64,000 nt of DNA from Nonlabens xylanidelens. GTDB lineage: Bacteria; Bacteroidota; Bacteroidia; Flavobacteriales; Flavobacteriaceae. Below are positions 26,935 through 34,548 of the stretch, in pieces. The DNA lies in the NCBI RefSeq assembly GCF_002934445.1, contig NZ_PTJE01000002.1:377392-441391 (forward strand), in the 5' to 3' direction. Each line of letters starts with the position of its first letter. Within the stretch, counting starts at the first letter, position 1. The position numbers were made by a program, and so were the translations under genes. Under the pieces are notes generated by a model. The model had not been told where the DNA came from, searched no databases, and saw nothing but the letters and a program-made list of their open reading frames with translations.

Positions 26935-27126
26935 ATGACGCTCGAAACGATATACGAAAAAGCAAGTGGAATAATTGGAATTGACGGAATGACTGTCAAC
27001 GAAAGACTTTATGTTTCAGGATTAATGGATATTTTTGACCAAGCAAAAAAAAATGATAAAGATTTAGCGAAAACAATTCTCAAAGCACTAAAAGTTGACT
27101 TAAAGTCAATCGATAAAATAGTTTGA
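26935..27126 (+). CDS. Cassette 5, gene 1: small helical protein
   Basis: A 63-aa protein starting at ATG 26,935; an in-frame earlier ATG lies inside the attC-like site and is rejected. It is acidic-helical with a short pattern LMDIFDQAKKNDKDLAKTILKAL. No family recognised. Its stop lies 2 nt before the ATG of the next gene, so the pair is probably translationally coupled. Immunity or antitoxin-like functions are common for such cassette genes, but nothing here proves it. Confidence 0.55.
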   Translation: MTLETIYEKASGIIGIDGMTVNERLYVSGLMDIFDQAKKNDKDLAKTILKALKVDLKSIDKIV

Positions 27127-27128
27127 TA

Positions 27129-27503
27129 ATGGAATATAGTATTCAAGACAAAAGAGAATTAAATCAAGCTGAAATTGAGTTTCTGACTTATCTATTTGAA
27201 AAAGAAAAAACAGAATGGACTGACTTAATCAAAAACCTGAAAGTAATTGCGAGATGTGGTTGCGGAAATTGTCCAACCATAATGTTTGGGAAAAATTTTG
27301 AATCTAAAGTTCAGGAAAATGAAAATTTAAAAATTGACTATACTGGAAAAGGTAAAAACGGAGAATTAATTGGAATATCTATATTCGGAACTGACCAAAT
27401 GCCGACTGAATTAGAATTTTACTCAATAGATGGAGAATCTGATATTATAGAAATTCCGAAAATTGACACTCTGAAATCTGTAAAGGAAAAACAAACTGAA
27501 TAA
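27129..27503 (+). CDS. Cassette 5, gene 2: CxCxxC protein
   Basis: A 124-aa protein from ATG 27,129 (a TTG two codons earlier overlaps the previous stop). It contains ARCGCGNCPT at residues ~40-49, a compact cysteine cluster that could bind zinc, followed by beta strands (LIGISIFGTDQMPTELEFYSID). Small proteins with an RCGCG-C-P motif occur widely as uncharacterised genes; no function is assigned. Closed by arm TATTGCCAAC at 27,511, into whose attC an IS110 derivative has inserted. Confidence 0.6.
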   Translation: MEYSIQDKRELNQAEIEFLTYLFEKEKTEWTDLIKNLKVIARCGCGNCPTIMFGKNFESKVQENENLKIDYTGKGKNGELIGISIFGTDQMPTELEFYSIDGESDIIEIPKIDTLKSVKEKQTE

Positions 27504-27510
27504 AAAATAC

Positions 27511-27998
27511 TATTGCCAACAAAGAACTGTGGTAAAAAACAAGCGAATTTCACTTAATTTCTAACCAGTACACTTCTATATCCGTCATCATATATTAATC
27601 CTGATTTTGCTATAGCAAAAGCCTGTTTTAAGAGCTTATTACAGACAGCTATTAAGGCTAGTTTTTTACTCTTTCCTTTGGCTACTATTCGATCGTAAAT
27701 TGCCTTGCATGCTTTGTTGTATTTACAAGCATTAAAACTGCACATAAACAGTAGGTTTCTTAGCTTCTGGTTACCTATTTTACTTATTCATGCTCTTCCA
27801 TTTATACTCGTTCCGCTTTGCCTTATTATAGGCGTTAATCCAGCATAACTGCATAGCTCATCACTTACATCGTGCATAATTAATTGCTGGCTTCTCGCCT
27901 ACTTACGAAAATCCTCGCGGACTTTCTTGGTCGGTTATTATTTACTAAATTAGTTGCTTAAACCACGCAACAAACCATATACAAACACGTTGCCATTA
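27511..27998 (+). other. attC-like site 5, interrupted by an IS110 derivative
   Basis: TATTGCCAAC to GTTGCCATTA. The right part (from ~27,876: CGTGCATAATTAATTGCTGG, CTTACGAAAATCCTCGCGGA, GCAACAAACCATATAC) is the same short-form attC as site 7. The left part is displaced by ~355 bp of IS sequence. Confidence 0.75.
27521..27875 (-). mobile_element. Internally deleted IS110 derivative (copy A)
   Basis: Begins AAAGAACTGTGGTAAAAAAC, identical to the end of the full element at 34,516. It continues through the C-terminal transposase coding region (a 63-residue frame ending SVLVRN remains, 27,554-27,745) up to GCATAGCTCA. It then jumps to a short CACTTACAT segment before attC resumes. Non-autonomous remnant. 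Confidence 0.8.
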
Positions 27999-28020
27999 AT
28001 TTAAAAAAACAATCATCCAA

Positions 28021-28596
28021 TTGAAAAAAGAAAAGATAATTGACTTTGGAATATTAGCGTTACGCTGGTATTTGGTTTTCTATATGATTAATTATGGTTG
28101 GAGTAAATTAACTTTAAGCCAGTTTGGAGTTTACGACCCATCAATATTGGAACATCCAATTAAGGATATTGATAGTTTTTATGTTGCTTGGCATCTATTT
28201 GGAAGAAGTACTTTTTTCAATGTTGCAACTGGAATTTTGGAAATTATTGGCGGAATACTATTGATATTTAACAGAACAGTATTGATTGGGGCTTTAATAG
28301 TTTTATCAATCTTGGCTCAGATTTTAATTATAGACATAGCTTTTACAACAGCTGTTCAAGGTTTTGCACTTCCCATTAGAATTGGAGGAATGATTTTAGC
28401 TGATTTATTAATTTTATATTATTACAGAGACAAGATTATTATTGCTTGGGAAAATTTAACGAGCGGAATTACGACAAAATTCAAATACAAATGGTGGATA
28501 TTTTTAATCCTTCCAATCGTTGGTTTTTTAATGGACTTTGTTTTTGCTATTCTTACAATGCCGTTTAAGCTATTATTGAATTGGATTGCGGAATAA
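28021..28596 (+). CDS. Cassette 6: DoxX-like membrane protein
   Basis: A 191-aa integral membrane protein from a TTG start at 28,021 (no in-frame ATG gives a complete first helix). Four to five hydrophobic helices follow the DoxX pattern: LRWYLVFYMINYGWSKL, FNVATGILEIIGGILLIFNR, LIVLSILAQILIIDIAF and RIGGMILADLLILYYYR. A C-terminal extra helix pair (WWIFLILPIVGFLMDF) is present. DoxX proteins are inner-membrane proteins linked to redox/thiol stress in some bacteria. Single gene in its cassette. Confidence 0.72.
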   Translation: MKKEKIIDFGILALRWYLVFYMINYGWSKLTLSQFGVYDPSILEHPIKDIDSFYVAWHLFGRSTFFNVATGILEIIGGILLIFNRTVLIGALIVLSILAQILIIDIAFTTAVQGFALPIRIGGMILADLLILYYYRDKIIIAWENLTSGITTKFKYKWWIFLILPIVGFLMDFVFAILTMPFKLLLNWIAE

Positions 28597-28599
28597 AAC

Positions 28600-28798
28600 T
28601 AATGGCAACAACGTATATAGCTCATAGCTAGTTATTTACTGAATCGAAGTTAAGGCATATTTGCTAGTCCGCCAAATTTTTTAATTTGGCTTATTGAAAA
28701 GAAAAGGTAATAAGAAAATTAAAAAATTCGGCTCGTGCTTAACCGAATAGTTATCGCTAATTTGCACGCTACAAGCGATATACAAAACCGTTAGCGTT
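28600..28798 (+). other. attC-like site 6 (long form)
   Basis: TAATGGCAAC to GTTAGCGTT. Nearly the same sequence as site 2 (GTATATAGCTCATAGCTAG ... CGCTACAAGCGATATAC), including the double inner repeat CCGCCAAATTTTTTAATTTGGC. Confidence 0.82.
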
Positions 28799-28854
28799 CA
28801 TGCGAAGAATGCACCCTGACGCATAATGATTGGTTTATTTTGAATAAGTTATAG

Positions 28855-29283
28855 ATGGGATTATTAAAATGGTTATTAGGAGCCGAAGAAAATAAAAATG
28901 AGAGGCGCAAAAAAGTTTTTATAAGTTTTGCGATTGAGGATATTGAATATAGAAATTATTTAGTTGAACAAGCAAAAAAGAAAAACTCACCATTCTACTT
29001 CATTGATATGTCAGCAAAAAAAGCTTGGAAACAAAGTGAATGGAAGAAGAAATGTAGAACAAAAATTAAGCAATGTGATGGTGTAATCGCACTATTAAGT
29101 AAAAAAACACATCTTGCTGGAGGTGCAAGATGGGAAATTCAATGCGCTAGAGAAGAAGGAGTAAAAATTATAGGAATGCATATTTTTAAAAATAACAAAG
29201 GAGCTATTCCGACAGAATTAAAAGGCAAAAGAGTAATTGAATGGAACTGGAATAACTTAGAAAAATTCGTTAATAATTTATAA
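28855..29283 (+). CDS. Cassette 7, gene 1: ThsB-like TIR-domain protein
   Basis: A 142-aa protein. Residues ~19-142 are a TIR-like domain of the DUF1863/ThsB type: KVFISFAIEDIEYRNYL, FYFIDMSAKKAWK, CDGVIALLSKKT, then ARWEIQCARE with Glu94 in the position of the catalytic Glu of NAD-consuming TIRs. In Thoeris systems ThsB senses phage and makes a cyclic-ADP-ribose-type signal. It is the first of six tightly packed genes in one 4.1-kb cassette and is a paralogue of the next gene. NADase activity is inferred. Confidence 0.82.
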   Translation: MGLLKWLLGAEENKNERRKKVFISFAIEDIEYRNYLVEQAKKKNSPFYFIDMSAKKAWKQSEWKKKCRTKIKQCDGVIALLSKKTHLAGGARWEIQCAREEGVKIIGMHIFKNNKGAIPTELKGKRVIEWNWNNLEKFVNNL

Positions 29284-29311
29284 ATAATTTTAAAAATAAA
29301 AACTAAATATT

Positions 29312-29683
29312 ATGGCAGATAAAAAAGTTTTATTCATTGCATTTGCAATAGAAGATGTAAATCAAAGAAGTTTACTAAAAGGTCAATCACTTCATCCAAG
29401 GTCACCTTATGAATTCATAGATATGTCTGTGAAACAGGCATACGACAAAGATTGGCAAGCTAGAGTTAGAACAAGAATTAGACGTTCTGATGGAGTTATT
29501 ATTCTTGTAAGCAAGAATTCTCTAAAATCGACTGGCCAAAAATGGGAGATACAATGTGCGAAAGATGAAAGGAAGAAAATTTTAGGCATTTATGCATATT
29601 CCTATGATCGTACTAATATAGTAGGTGTAAACACCAAAGTGTGGTCAGATACTAACATAAGTAACTTTATAGACACTCTTTAA
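29312..29683 (+). CDS. Cassette 7, gene 2: second ThsB-like TIR protein
   Basis: A 123-aa protein almost entirely TIR domain: KVLFIAFAIEDVNQRSLL, YEFIDMSVKQAY, SDGVIILVSKNS, then QKWEIQCAKDE with the putative catalytic Glu79. It aligns along its length with the preceding gene (shared F-I-D-M-S and W-E-I-Q-C-A motifs) but is clearly diverged. Pairs of ThsB proteins in one locus are known in Thoeris and are thought to sense different phage triggers. It ends 11 bp before the caspase gene, so co-translation in an operon is likely. Confidence 0.82.
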   Translation: MADKKVLFIAFAIEDVNQRSLLKGQSLHPRSPYEFIDMSVKQAYDKDWQARVRTRIRRSDGVIILVSKNSLKSTGQKWEIQCAKDERKKILGIYAYSYDRTNIVGVNTKVWSDTNISNFIDTL

Positions 29684-29694
29684 TATAAATTATA

Positions 29695-30663
29695 ATGTTA
29701 AAAAAAGCACTCGTAATAGGAATAAACAATTATCCAAACCACCCTCTTAAAGGAGCTGTTAACGACGCTAAAATCATTTCTGAGTTACTACAAGTTAATG
29801 GAAATGACACAACTAATTTTGAAGTAAAAACCCTTTATGATGTTGGTACGAAATCTGAATTATTAACTGAAATTTCGAGTTTTTTTGAAGTTAGTGCTGA
29901 TATGTGCCTTTTATATTTTGCAGGACATGGCTATGTAAATGAATTAGGCGGCTTTTTAGTAACGCCTGATCACAAAAGATATGATGAAGGAATTGACATG
30001 AATTATATCTTAAAATTAGCCAATAAATCAGAAATAAGAAACAAGGTAATTATTCTTGATTGTTGTAAAGCAGGAAGTTTTGCCATGCCTGTTGAAGATG
30101 GAAGTATAACACATATAAAAACGGGAACTTCAATCCTTACATCCTCAAGAGAAGATGAACCATCAAAAGAAATAAATGGTCATGGTGTTTTTACAAATCT
30201 TTTAATAGAGGGTTTAAAAGGAGGTGCAGCAGATGTTAGAGGCCAGATTTCCCCAGGTGGTTTATATGCTTATATTGATCAGGCTTTAGGTGTCCACGAG
30301 CAGAGACCTGTTTTTAAAACTAATGTAACTGAGTTTGTTGAATTAAGAAGTGTAATTCCTCAAGTTCCACTTAGCACTCTTCGAAAACTAACTGAATATT
30401 TTCATTCTCCTTCAGATAGCTTGCAACTAGATCCCTCATTTGAGGATACCAACTCAAATGATGTTGATCATAAAGTAATAGAACCTTACGCTAACCCAGT
30501 AAATGTAGCAATTTTTAAGAATCTTCAAAAATTAGAAGGTGTAGGTTTAATAGTTCCAATTGGTGAAGAGCATATGTATTTTGCGGCAATGCATTCTAAA
30601 GCGTGTAAACTGACTTCTTTAGGACATCATTATTGGAGATTAGTTCGTGAAAGTAGAATATAA
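29695..30663 (+). CDS. Cassette 7, gene 3: caspase-like (C14) protease
   Basis: A 322-aa protein. Residues ~1-220 have the caspase/metacaspase fold: KALVIGINNYPNHPLKGAVNDA, the catalytic His in YFAGHGYV (His78), and the catalytic Cys in IILDCCKAGSF (probably Cys124). Residues ~260-322 form a separate C-terminal domain (FKNLQKLEGVGLIVPIGEEH, KACKLTSLGHHYWRL), a plausible signal-sensing or adaptor module. In type IV Thoeris a TIR-made nucleotide activates a caspase-like protease that degrades cellular proteins; gene order and composition here fit that model. Activation and toxicity are inferred. Confidence 0.87.
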   Translation: MLKKALVIGINNYPNHPLKGAVNDAKIISELLQVNGNDTTNFEVKTLYDVGTKSELLTEISSFFEVSADMCLLYFAGHGYVNELGGFLVTPDHKRYDEGIDMNYILKLANKSEIRNKVIILDCCKAGSFAMPVEDGSITHIKTGTSILTSSREDEPSKEINGHGVFTNLLIEGLKGGAADVRGQISPGGLYAYIDQALGVHEQRPVFKTNVTEFVELRSVIPQVPLSTLRKLTEYFHSPSDSLQLDPSFEDTNSNDVDHKVIEPYANPVNVAIFKNLQKLEGVGLIVPIGEEHMYFAAMHSKACKLTSLGHHYWRLVRESRI

Positions 30664-30673
30664 ATGTAAAAAC

Positions 30674-31633
30674 ATGAAGGGGTATAATATTCATTTTTTA
30701 GGTAAAAACAATGTGGTCGAAATACCTGATTGCAAGGAGTGTATTCATGACATTGCAATTAATAAAGAAACCGCGAAATATGAATTAGATTATATCTATT
30801 ATAGTGTAATACAAAGTAAGAGCAGAAGAGTTCCTATTATTAGTGCAAGTAACATTTATAGAACTAAATTCGAGAAAGTTGCCAGAGCAGGTAATTTTAA
30901 AGGAGATAAAAGGATTAGTAAGGGCGAGCAACTAACGTCTAATGATTATAAACAATTCAATAAAATTAAAGCAGCGACCATTGAAAAAGGTCATATGACT
31001 AAAAGAGAAGATGTTCAATGGGATATGAATGGAAATAAAGATGAAGCAAAAAATGCAGCAATAAGCACATTCTTTTATCCTAATGCTGCACCACAACATG
31101 ATTCTTTAAATAATGGGCCTTGGAAATATTTAGAAAATTCTGTTATTATAAAAGGTAGAGTTCCTAAGCCAATAAAAGTATCTGTCTTTACTGGCCCTGT
31201 ATTAGATGATTTAGACCCTGAATTTAAAGAAAAACTTTATGACGGTTCAGTTTTCAAAATTCCTGTTCTATTTTGGAAATTAATCTATTACTTGAAGGAA
31301 GATGGCAATCTTTATAAAGCAGGTTTTTTAATGGGACAAATTAATCCATTAAGAAAAGATAATCTGATTGATGAGATTGGTTTTCGAGAGTTTGGAGTGG
31401 AAGAAAAAATATCTTCGCTCAAACCGTTTCTCGAATTTAAGGAGGATGAAAATTATCAAGTTCCTGTTTCGTTAATTGAAAAACTTACAAAATTAAAGTT
31501 TCAAGCTGCTATTGACCTTCATGCAAATATCAAACCATCAGTTTTAAAATTAGAAGAAGTCCAAATCAGAAGTTTTGAAGAAACAACACTTGATCAAGGA
31601 ATAAGCTATGAAATTAATGGTTTATTAGTATAA
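30674..31633 (+). CDS. Cassette 7, gene 4: DNA/RNA non-specific endonuclease
   Basis: A 319-aa protein (ATG 30,674; a GTG at 30,647 overlapping the caspase stop would add 9 residues). Around residue 105-110 it shows KGHMTKREDVQW, the counterpart of the D-R-G-H motif of NUC1/EndoG nucleases. About 25-40 residues later comes STFFYPNAAPQHDSLNNGPWK, with the Asn residues that bind the metal. EndoG-like nucleases degrade DNA in eukaryotic cell death, so pairing one with a caspase-like protease is notable. It has no signal peptide, unlike many NucA enzymes, consistent with intracellular action. Confidence 0.82.
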   Translation: MKGYNIHFLGKNNVVEIPDCKECIHDIAINKETAKYELDYIYYSVIQSKSRRVPIISASNIYRTKFEKVARAGNFKGDKRISKGEQLTSNDYKQFNKIKAATIEKGHMTKREDVQWDMNGNKDEAKNAAISTFFYPNAAPQHDSLNNGPWKYLENSVIIKGRVPKPIKVSVFTGPVLDDLDPEFKEKLYDGSVFKIPVLFWKLIYYLKEDGNLYKAGFLMGQINPLRKDNLIDEIGFREFGVEEKISSLKPFLEFKEDENYQVPVSLIEKLTKLKFQAAIDLHANIKPSVLKLEEVQIRSFEETTLDQGISYEINGLLV

Positions 31634-31649
31634 TAAAATAATCATAAAA

Positions 31650-32144
31650 ATGATAAACGTATTTATTTCGCATCCAACTCCATACAATGAACAACAAGAT
31701 AATTTTCTATCATTGATCAATCTTGAATTAGATAAGCATGAGTTAAACCCAACCAATCTAGGGAAAAATAATTGGAATTTTCAAAGTCCATTAAAACCGA
31801 TTAAAGAAATAATGGATACTTGTAAAGCAGCTATAGTAATTGGTTTAGAAAGACATCATAGTTTTATTGGTTATGAAAAGGAGTTTTCTGAAGACTCTAA
31901 AGAATTTATTCATAAATATAGTTCCTCTCCTTGGATTCAAATAGAGGCAGGAATGGCTTATCAAGCAGATTTACCTATTTTAATATTGAAAGAAAGTAAA
32001 GTTTATGGTGAAGGAATATTAGACCCTCAAACAAGTGGTTCCTTCGTTTTTGAATTTGATTTAAAAAAATTACAAAAAGAACTAACTCCAGAATTGCAAG
32101 AATTAATTCTAAGTTGGGTTAAGCATATTAAAAATTTAAAATAG
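31650..32144 (+). CDS. Cassette 7, gene 5: TIR-like nucleotide-processing protein
   Basis: A 164-aa protein with a Rossmann-like start INVFISHPTPYNEQQDNFL, a helix, then PLKPIKEIMDTCKAAIVIGLER. It ends with SPWIQIEAGMAYQADLPILIL, in which Glu99 sits where TIR-type and related glycohydrolase-like enzymes keep a catalytic Glu. It does not align well with the ThsB pair, so it is a different TIR-like lineage. Likely a second sensor/signal enzyme or a regulator. It is 16 bp after the nuclease and 4 bp before the last TIR gene. Confidence 0.7.
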   Translation: MINVFISHPTPYNEQQDNFLSLINLELDKHELNPTNLGKNNWNFQSPLKPIKEIMDTCKAAIVIGLERHHSFIGYEKEFSEDSKEFIHKYSSSPWIQIEAGMAYQADLPILILKESKVYGEGILDPQTSGSFVFEFDLKKLQKELTPELQELILSWVKHIKNLK

Positions 32145-32148
32145 AATT

Positions 32149-32730
32149 ATGCCTTTATACACAAGTCGATATTTAAAAAATTTATCTGAAAGAAAGACTG
32201 TGCTTTTCAGTAGACAGGTTCTGAATGAAAGTAAAAAAATCCACACAAGTTTTGATATATTTCTTTCTCATAGCTTTCTTGATAAAAATGAAGTAGAAGG
32301 ACTGTATATTGAATTAACTAACCAAGGCTATTCTGTTTATGTAGATTGGATAATTGATCCTCATTTAGATAGAACAAATGTGACGAAATCGTCTGCAAAA
32401 TTAATTCAGAATAGATTGAAAATTTCCAAAACATTATTACTTGCAATTTCAACTAATGCAACTGTTTCAAAATGGATGCCATGGGAATTAGGATATGTTG
32501 ATGGAAACACAAACAAATGTGCAATTATACCTATATCTAAAAGTGAGTATGCTCCAGACTCATATGTTGGTCTGGAATACCTATCAATTTATCCTTTTAT
32601 TAAAAAAGTTCCAACAAAAGGTTCAGGAGAAAAACTATTTGTAATTGAAGAAGCATTGAAATATATAATTTTTGATAATTGGTTAAAACTTGGAGAAAAA
32701 CCAAAATTACAAACAATAAATATTTTCTAA
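32149..32730 (+). CDS. Cassette 7, gene 6: classical TIR-domain protein
   Basis: A 193-aa protein. A ~33-residue N-terminal extension precedes a TIR_2-type domain: FDIFLSHSFLDKNEVEGLY, GYSVYVDWIIDPHLDR, KTLLLAISTNATVSKWMPWELGYVDG with Glu113 as the probable catalytic Glu. This is the bacterial TIR type often found in defence loci and distinct from the ThsB-like pair upstream. As the last gene of the cassette it ends 23 bp before the closing arm AACGCTAAC region. Substrate NAD is inferred. Confidence 0.8.
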   Translation: MPLYTSRYLKNLSERKTVLFSRQVLNESKKIHTSFDIFLSHSFLDKNEVEGLYIELTNQGYSVYVDWIIDPHLDRTNVTKSSAKLIQNRLKISKTLLLAISTNATVSKWMPWELGYVDGNTNKCAIIPISKSEYAPDSYVGLEYLSIYPFIKKVPTKGSGEKLFVIEEALKYIIFDNWLKLGEKPKLQTINIF

Positions 32731-32753
32731 GTATAATAAGTAATAAAGCACGA

Positions 32754-32889
32754 AACGCTAACGCCGTATATAATTTATTGCTAGTTCTAGCGTACTTACG
32801 AAAATTCTCGCGGATTTTCTATTCGGTTTTTATTTGCTAAATTAGGTGTTTAAACCACGCAACAAACCATATACAATCACGTTATGTAC
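32754..32889 (+). other. attC-like site 7 (short form, uninterrupted)
   Basis: AACGCTAAC to GTTATGTAC, 136 bp, within the usual attC range. Outer arms GTATATAATTTATTGC pair with GCAACAAACCATATAC. The centre TACGAAAATTCTCGCGGATTTT is partly symmetric. The arm at 32,754 complements GTTAGCGTT at 28,790, defining cassette 7. Confidence 0.82.
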
Positions 32890-32903
32890 AAGCTGAGAAC
32901 TAA

Positions 32904-33449
32904 ATGAAAAATAGAATTACATTAGAAAATTTAGATACTTTTTCCGTTCCTTTATCAAGTCATCCACTTAATTGGAAATTTAAATCTGAAAATCTAACCA
33001 AAGAGCATAAGGATCAAATAATTGCTTTGAATTCTAAAGCATCTCGCTTTTTAAGGGAATTCAAACAAACTCAAAAGTATTTACGGTCTACTAGCGCCAT
33101 TGAAAAGTATTTTGAGCAAGTTGAGGAATTACCTTTAAATAATATTGACTTCAAAAAAATGAAAAAATGGCTATACAACAGAGGTATACCCTTTGATCAA
33201 AAAGTTTTTCTACTTAGTGAATCTAATTGGGGATTTATATTAACTTGGAAAATGCTAATCAAACTTTCTGAAAGTATATTTTATAGTTCTGATGACTTTA
33301 TTTGGGATAAAACTCTAAATTGGTGTATGATTTTTGACCATGAAGATGTCTTTGTTTTTGGTAAAAATCGGAATTACAATGTTGAAACACATAGCCGAGA
33401 GCTTGAAGAGATTCAAAGAATGATTAATACAAATAATGCCAGTACATAA
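32904..33449 (+). CDS. Cassette 8: DUF2947-like protein
   Basis: A 181-aa soluble protein. Residues ~85-165 (WLYNRGIPFDQKVFLL, SNWGFILTWKMLIKLSESIFY, DKTLNWCMIFDHEDVFVFGKNR) resemble the DUF2947 pattern I know from gamma-proteobacterial proteins. Function unknown. The stop codon TAA is inside the closing arm GTACATAAC, an economy typical of integron cassettes. Start ATG lies 15 bp after the opening arm. Confidence 0.6.
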   Translation: MKNRITLENLDTFSVPLSSHPLNWKFKSENLTKEHKDQIIALNSKASRFLREFKQTQKYLRSTSAIEKYFEQVEELPLNNIDFKKMKKWLYNRGIPFDQKVFLLSESNWGFILTWKMLIKLSESIFYSSDDFIWDKTLNWCMIFDHEDVFVFGKNRNYNVETHSRELEEIQRMINTNNAST

Positions 33450-33927
33450 CAAAGAACTGTGGTAAAAAACAAGCGAATTTCACTTAATTTCTAACCAGTA
33501 CACTTCTATATCCGTCATCATATATTAAATCCTGATTTTGCTATAGCAAAAGCCTGTTTTAAGAGCTTATTACAGACAGCTATTAAAGCTAGTTTTTTAC
33601 TCTTTCCTTTCGCTACTATCCGATCGTAAATTGCCTTGCATGCTTTGTTGTATTTACAAGCATTAAAACTGCACATAAACAGTAGGTTTCTTAATTTCTG
33701 GTTACCTATTTTACTTATTCATGCTCTTCCATTTATGCTCGTTCCGCTTTGCCTTATTATAGGTGTTAATCCAGCATAACTGCATAGCTCATCACTTACA
33801 TCGTGCATAATTAATTGCTGGCTTCTCGCCCACTTACGAAAATCCTCGCGGACTTTCTATCTGTGATTTATTTGCTAACTTTAGTGCTTAAACACGCAAC
33901 TAATCTTATACAAACACGTTGTAGGTA
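33442..33927 (+). other. attC-like site 8, interrupted by an IS110 derivative
   Basis: GTACATAAC to GTTGTAGGTA. Same organisation as site 5: IS derivative, then the short-form attC right half (CTTACGAAAATCCTCGCGGA ... ACGCAACTAATCTTATAC). Confidence 0.75.
33451..33803 (-). mobile_element. Internally deleted IS110 derivative (copy B)
   Basis: Near-identical to the copy at 27,521, with the same internal deletion joining GCATAGCTCA to TCACTTACAT. It carries an extra A (TATATTAAATCC) that breaks the residual frame. The shared deletion end-point shows both derive from one deleted ancestor. Confidence 0.8.
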
Positions 33928-33946
33928 ATTAAAACAAAAATCACGA

Positions 33947-34504
33947 ATGAAACTAACATTTACTTTTTTAACATTAATAATTTGTCTTCCATTATTCTCA
34001 CAAACCGAAGGTCAAAGTTTCTGCTCTGAATTTAAAAATGAAGACTATTTTCCCTTGACTGTAGAAAAAAAGAAAATACTATGGCTTGATTCTTATTATT
34101 TTGAAGAAATCGTCGGAACAAAAAAAATTAAGAATAAAGAGTACATTGAATATGCTCAAAATTGGAAAGCTGGTAACACAGAAAGTCTTCTTTTAAGAGA
34201 AGAAAACGGAGTGATTTATCAGTATGAAAAATGTTGTGATTCTGAAACCATTAGATTTGACTCTAAATTTGAAAAAGGAAAATCTTGGCAAACTGCTGAC
34301 AAAAAGAGCAAATATACTATAGAGTCTTTTAAAGGGAAGTTGAAAACGCCATATTGTGATTATAAAGACCTTTTAGTTATTAAAGGAGAGTTCACTAACA
34401 TAACATATATGTTTTACTACAAAAAGGGTTATGGATATATTGGAACTACTGACGATAAAAACAATCTGATTTCCTGTGTTTCGCCTGAATGGAATAAAAA
34501 ATAA
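33947..34504 (+). CDS. Cassette 9: secreted protein of unknown function
   Basis: A 185-aa precursor with a signal peptide (LTFTFLTLIICLPLFSQTEG, cleavage near 19). The mature part has five cysteines, including an adjacent pair (EKCCDSE), and alternating beta strands (ILWLDSYYFEEIVGTKKIKN). The pattern is like small secreted beta-sandwich proteins common in Flavobacteriia. No family assigned. Opening arm GTTGTAGGTA (33,918) and closing arm TACCTACAAC (34,506) match. Confidence 0.6.
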   Translation: MKLTFTFLTLIICLPLFSQTEGQSFCSEFKNEDYFPLTVEKKKILWLDSYYFEEIVGTKKIKNKEYIEYAQNWKAGNTESLLLREENGVIYQYEKCCDSETIRFDSKFEKGKSWQTADKKSKYTIESFKGKLKTPYCDYKDLLVIKGEFTNITYMFYYKKGYGYIGTTDDKNNLISCVSPEWNKK

Positions 34505-34548
34505 CTACCTACAACAAAGAACTGTGGTAAAAAACAAGCGAATTTCAC

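Noticed and set aside
27554-27745. A separate 63-residue gene on the minus strand
   Set aside because: It is the C-terminal remnant of the IS110 transposase in a deleted element, not an independent gene.
28855-29683. Canonical Thoeris type I or II
   Set aside because: No ThsA with SIR2 or Macro domain is present; the adjacent effector is a caspase-like protease.
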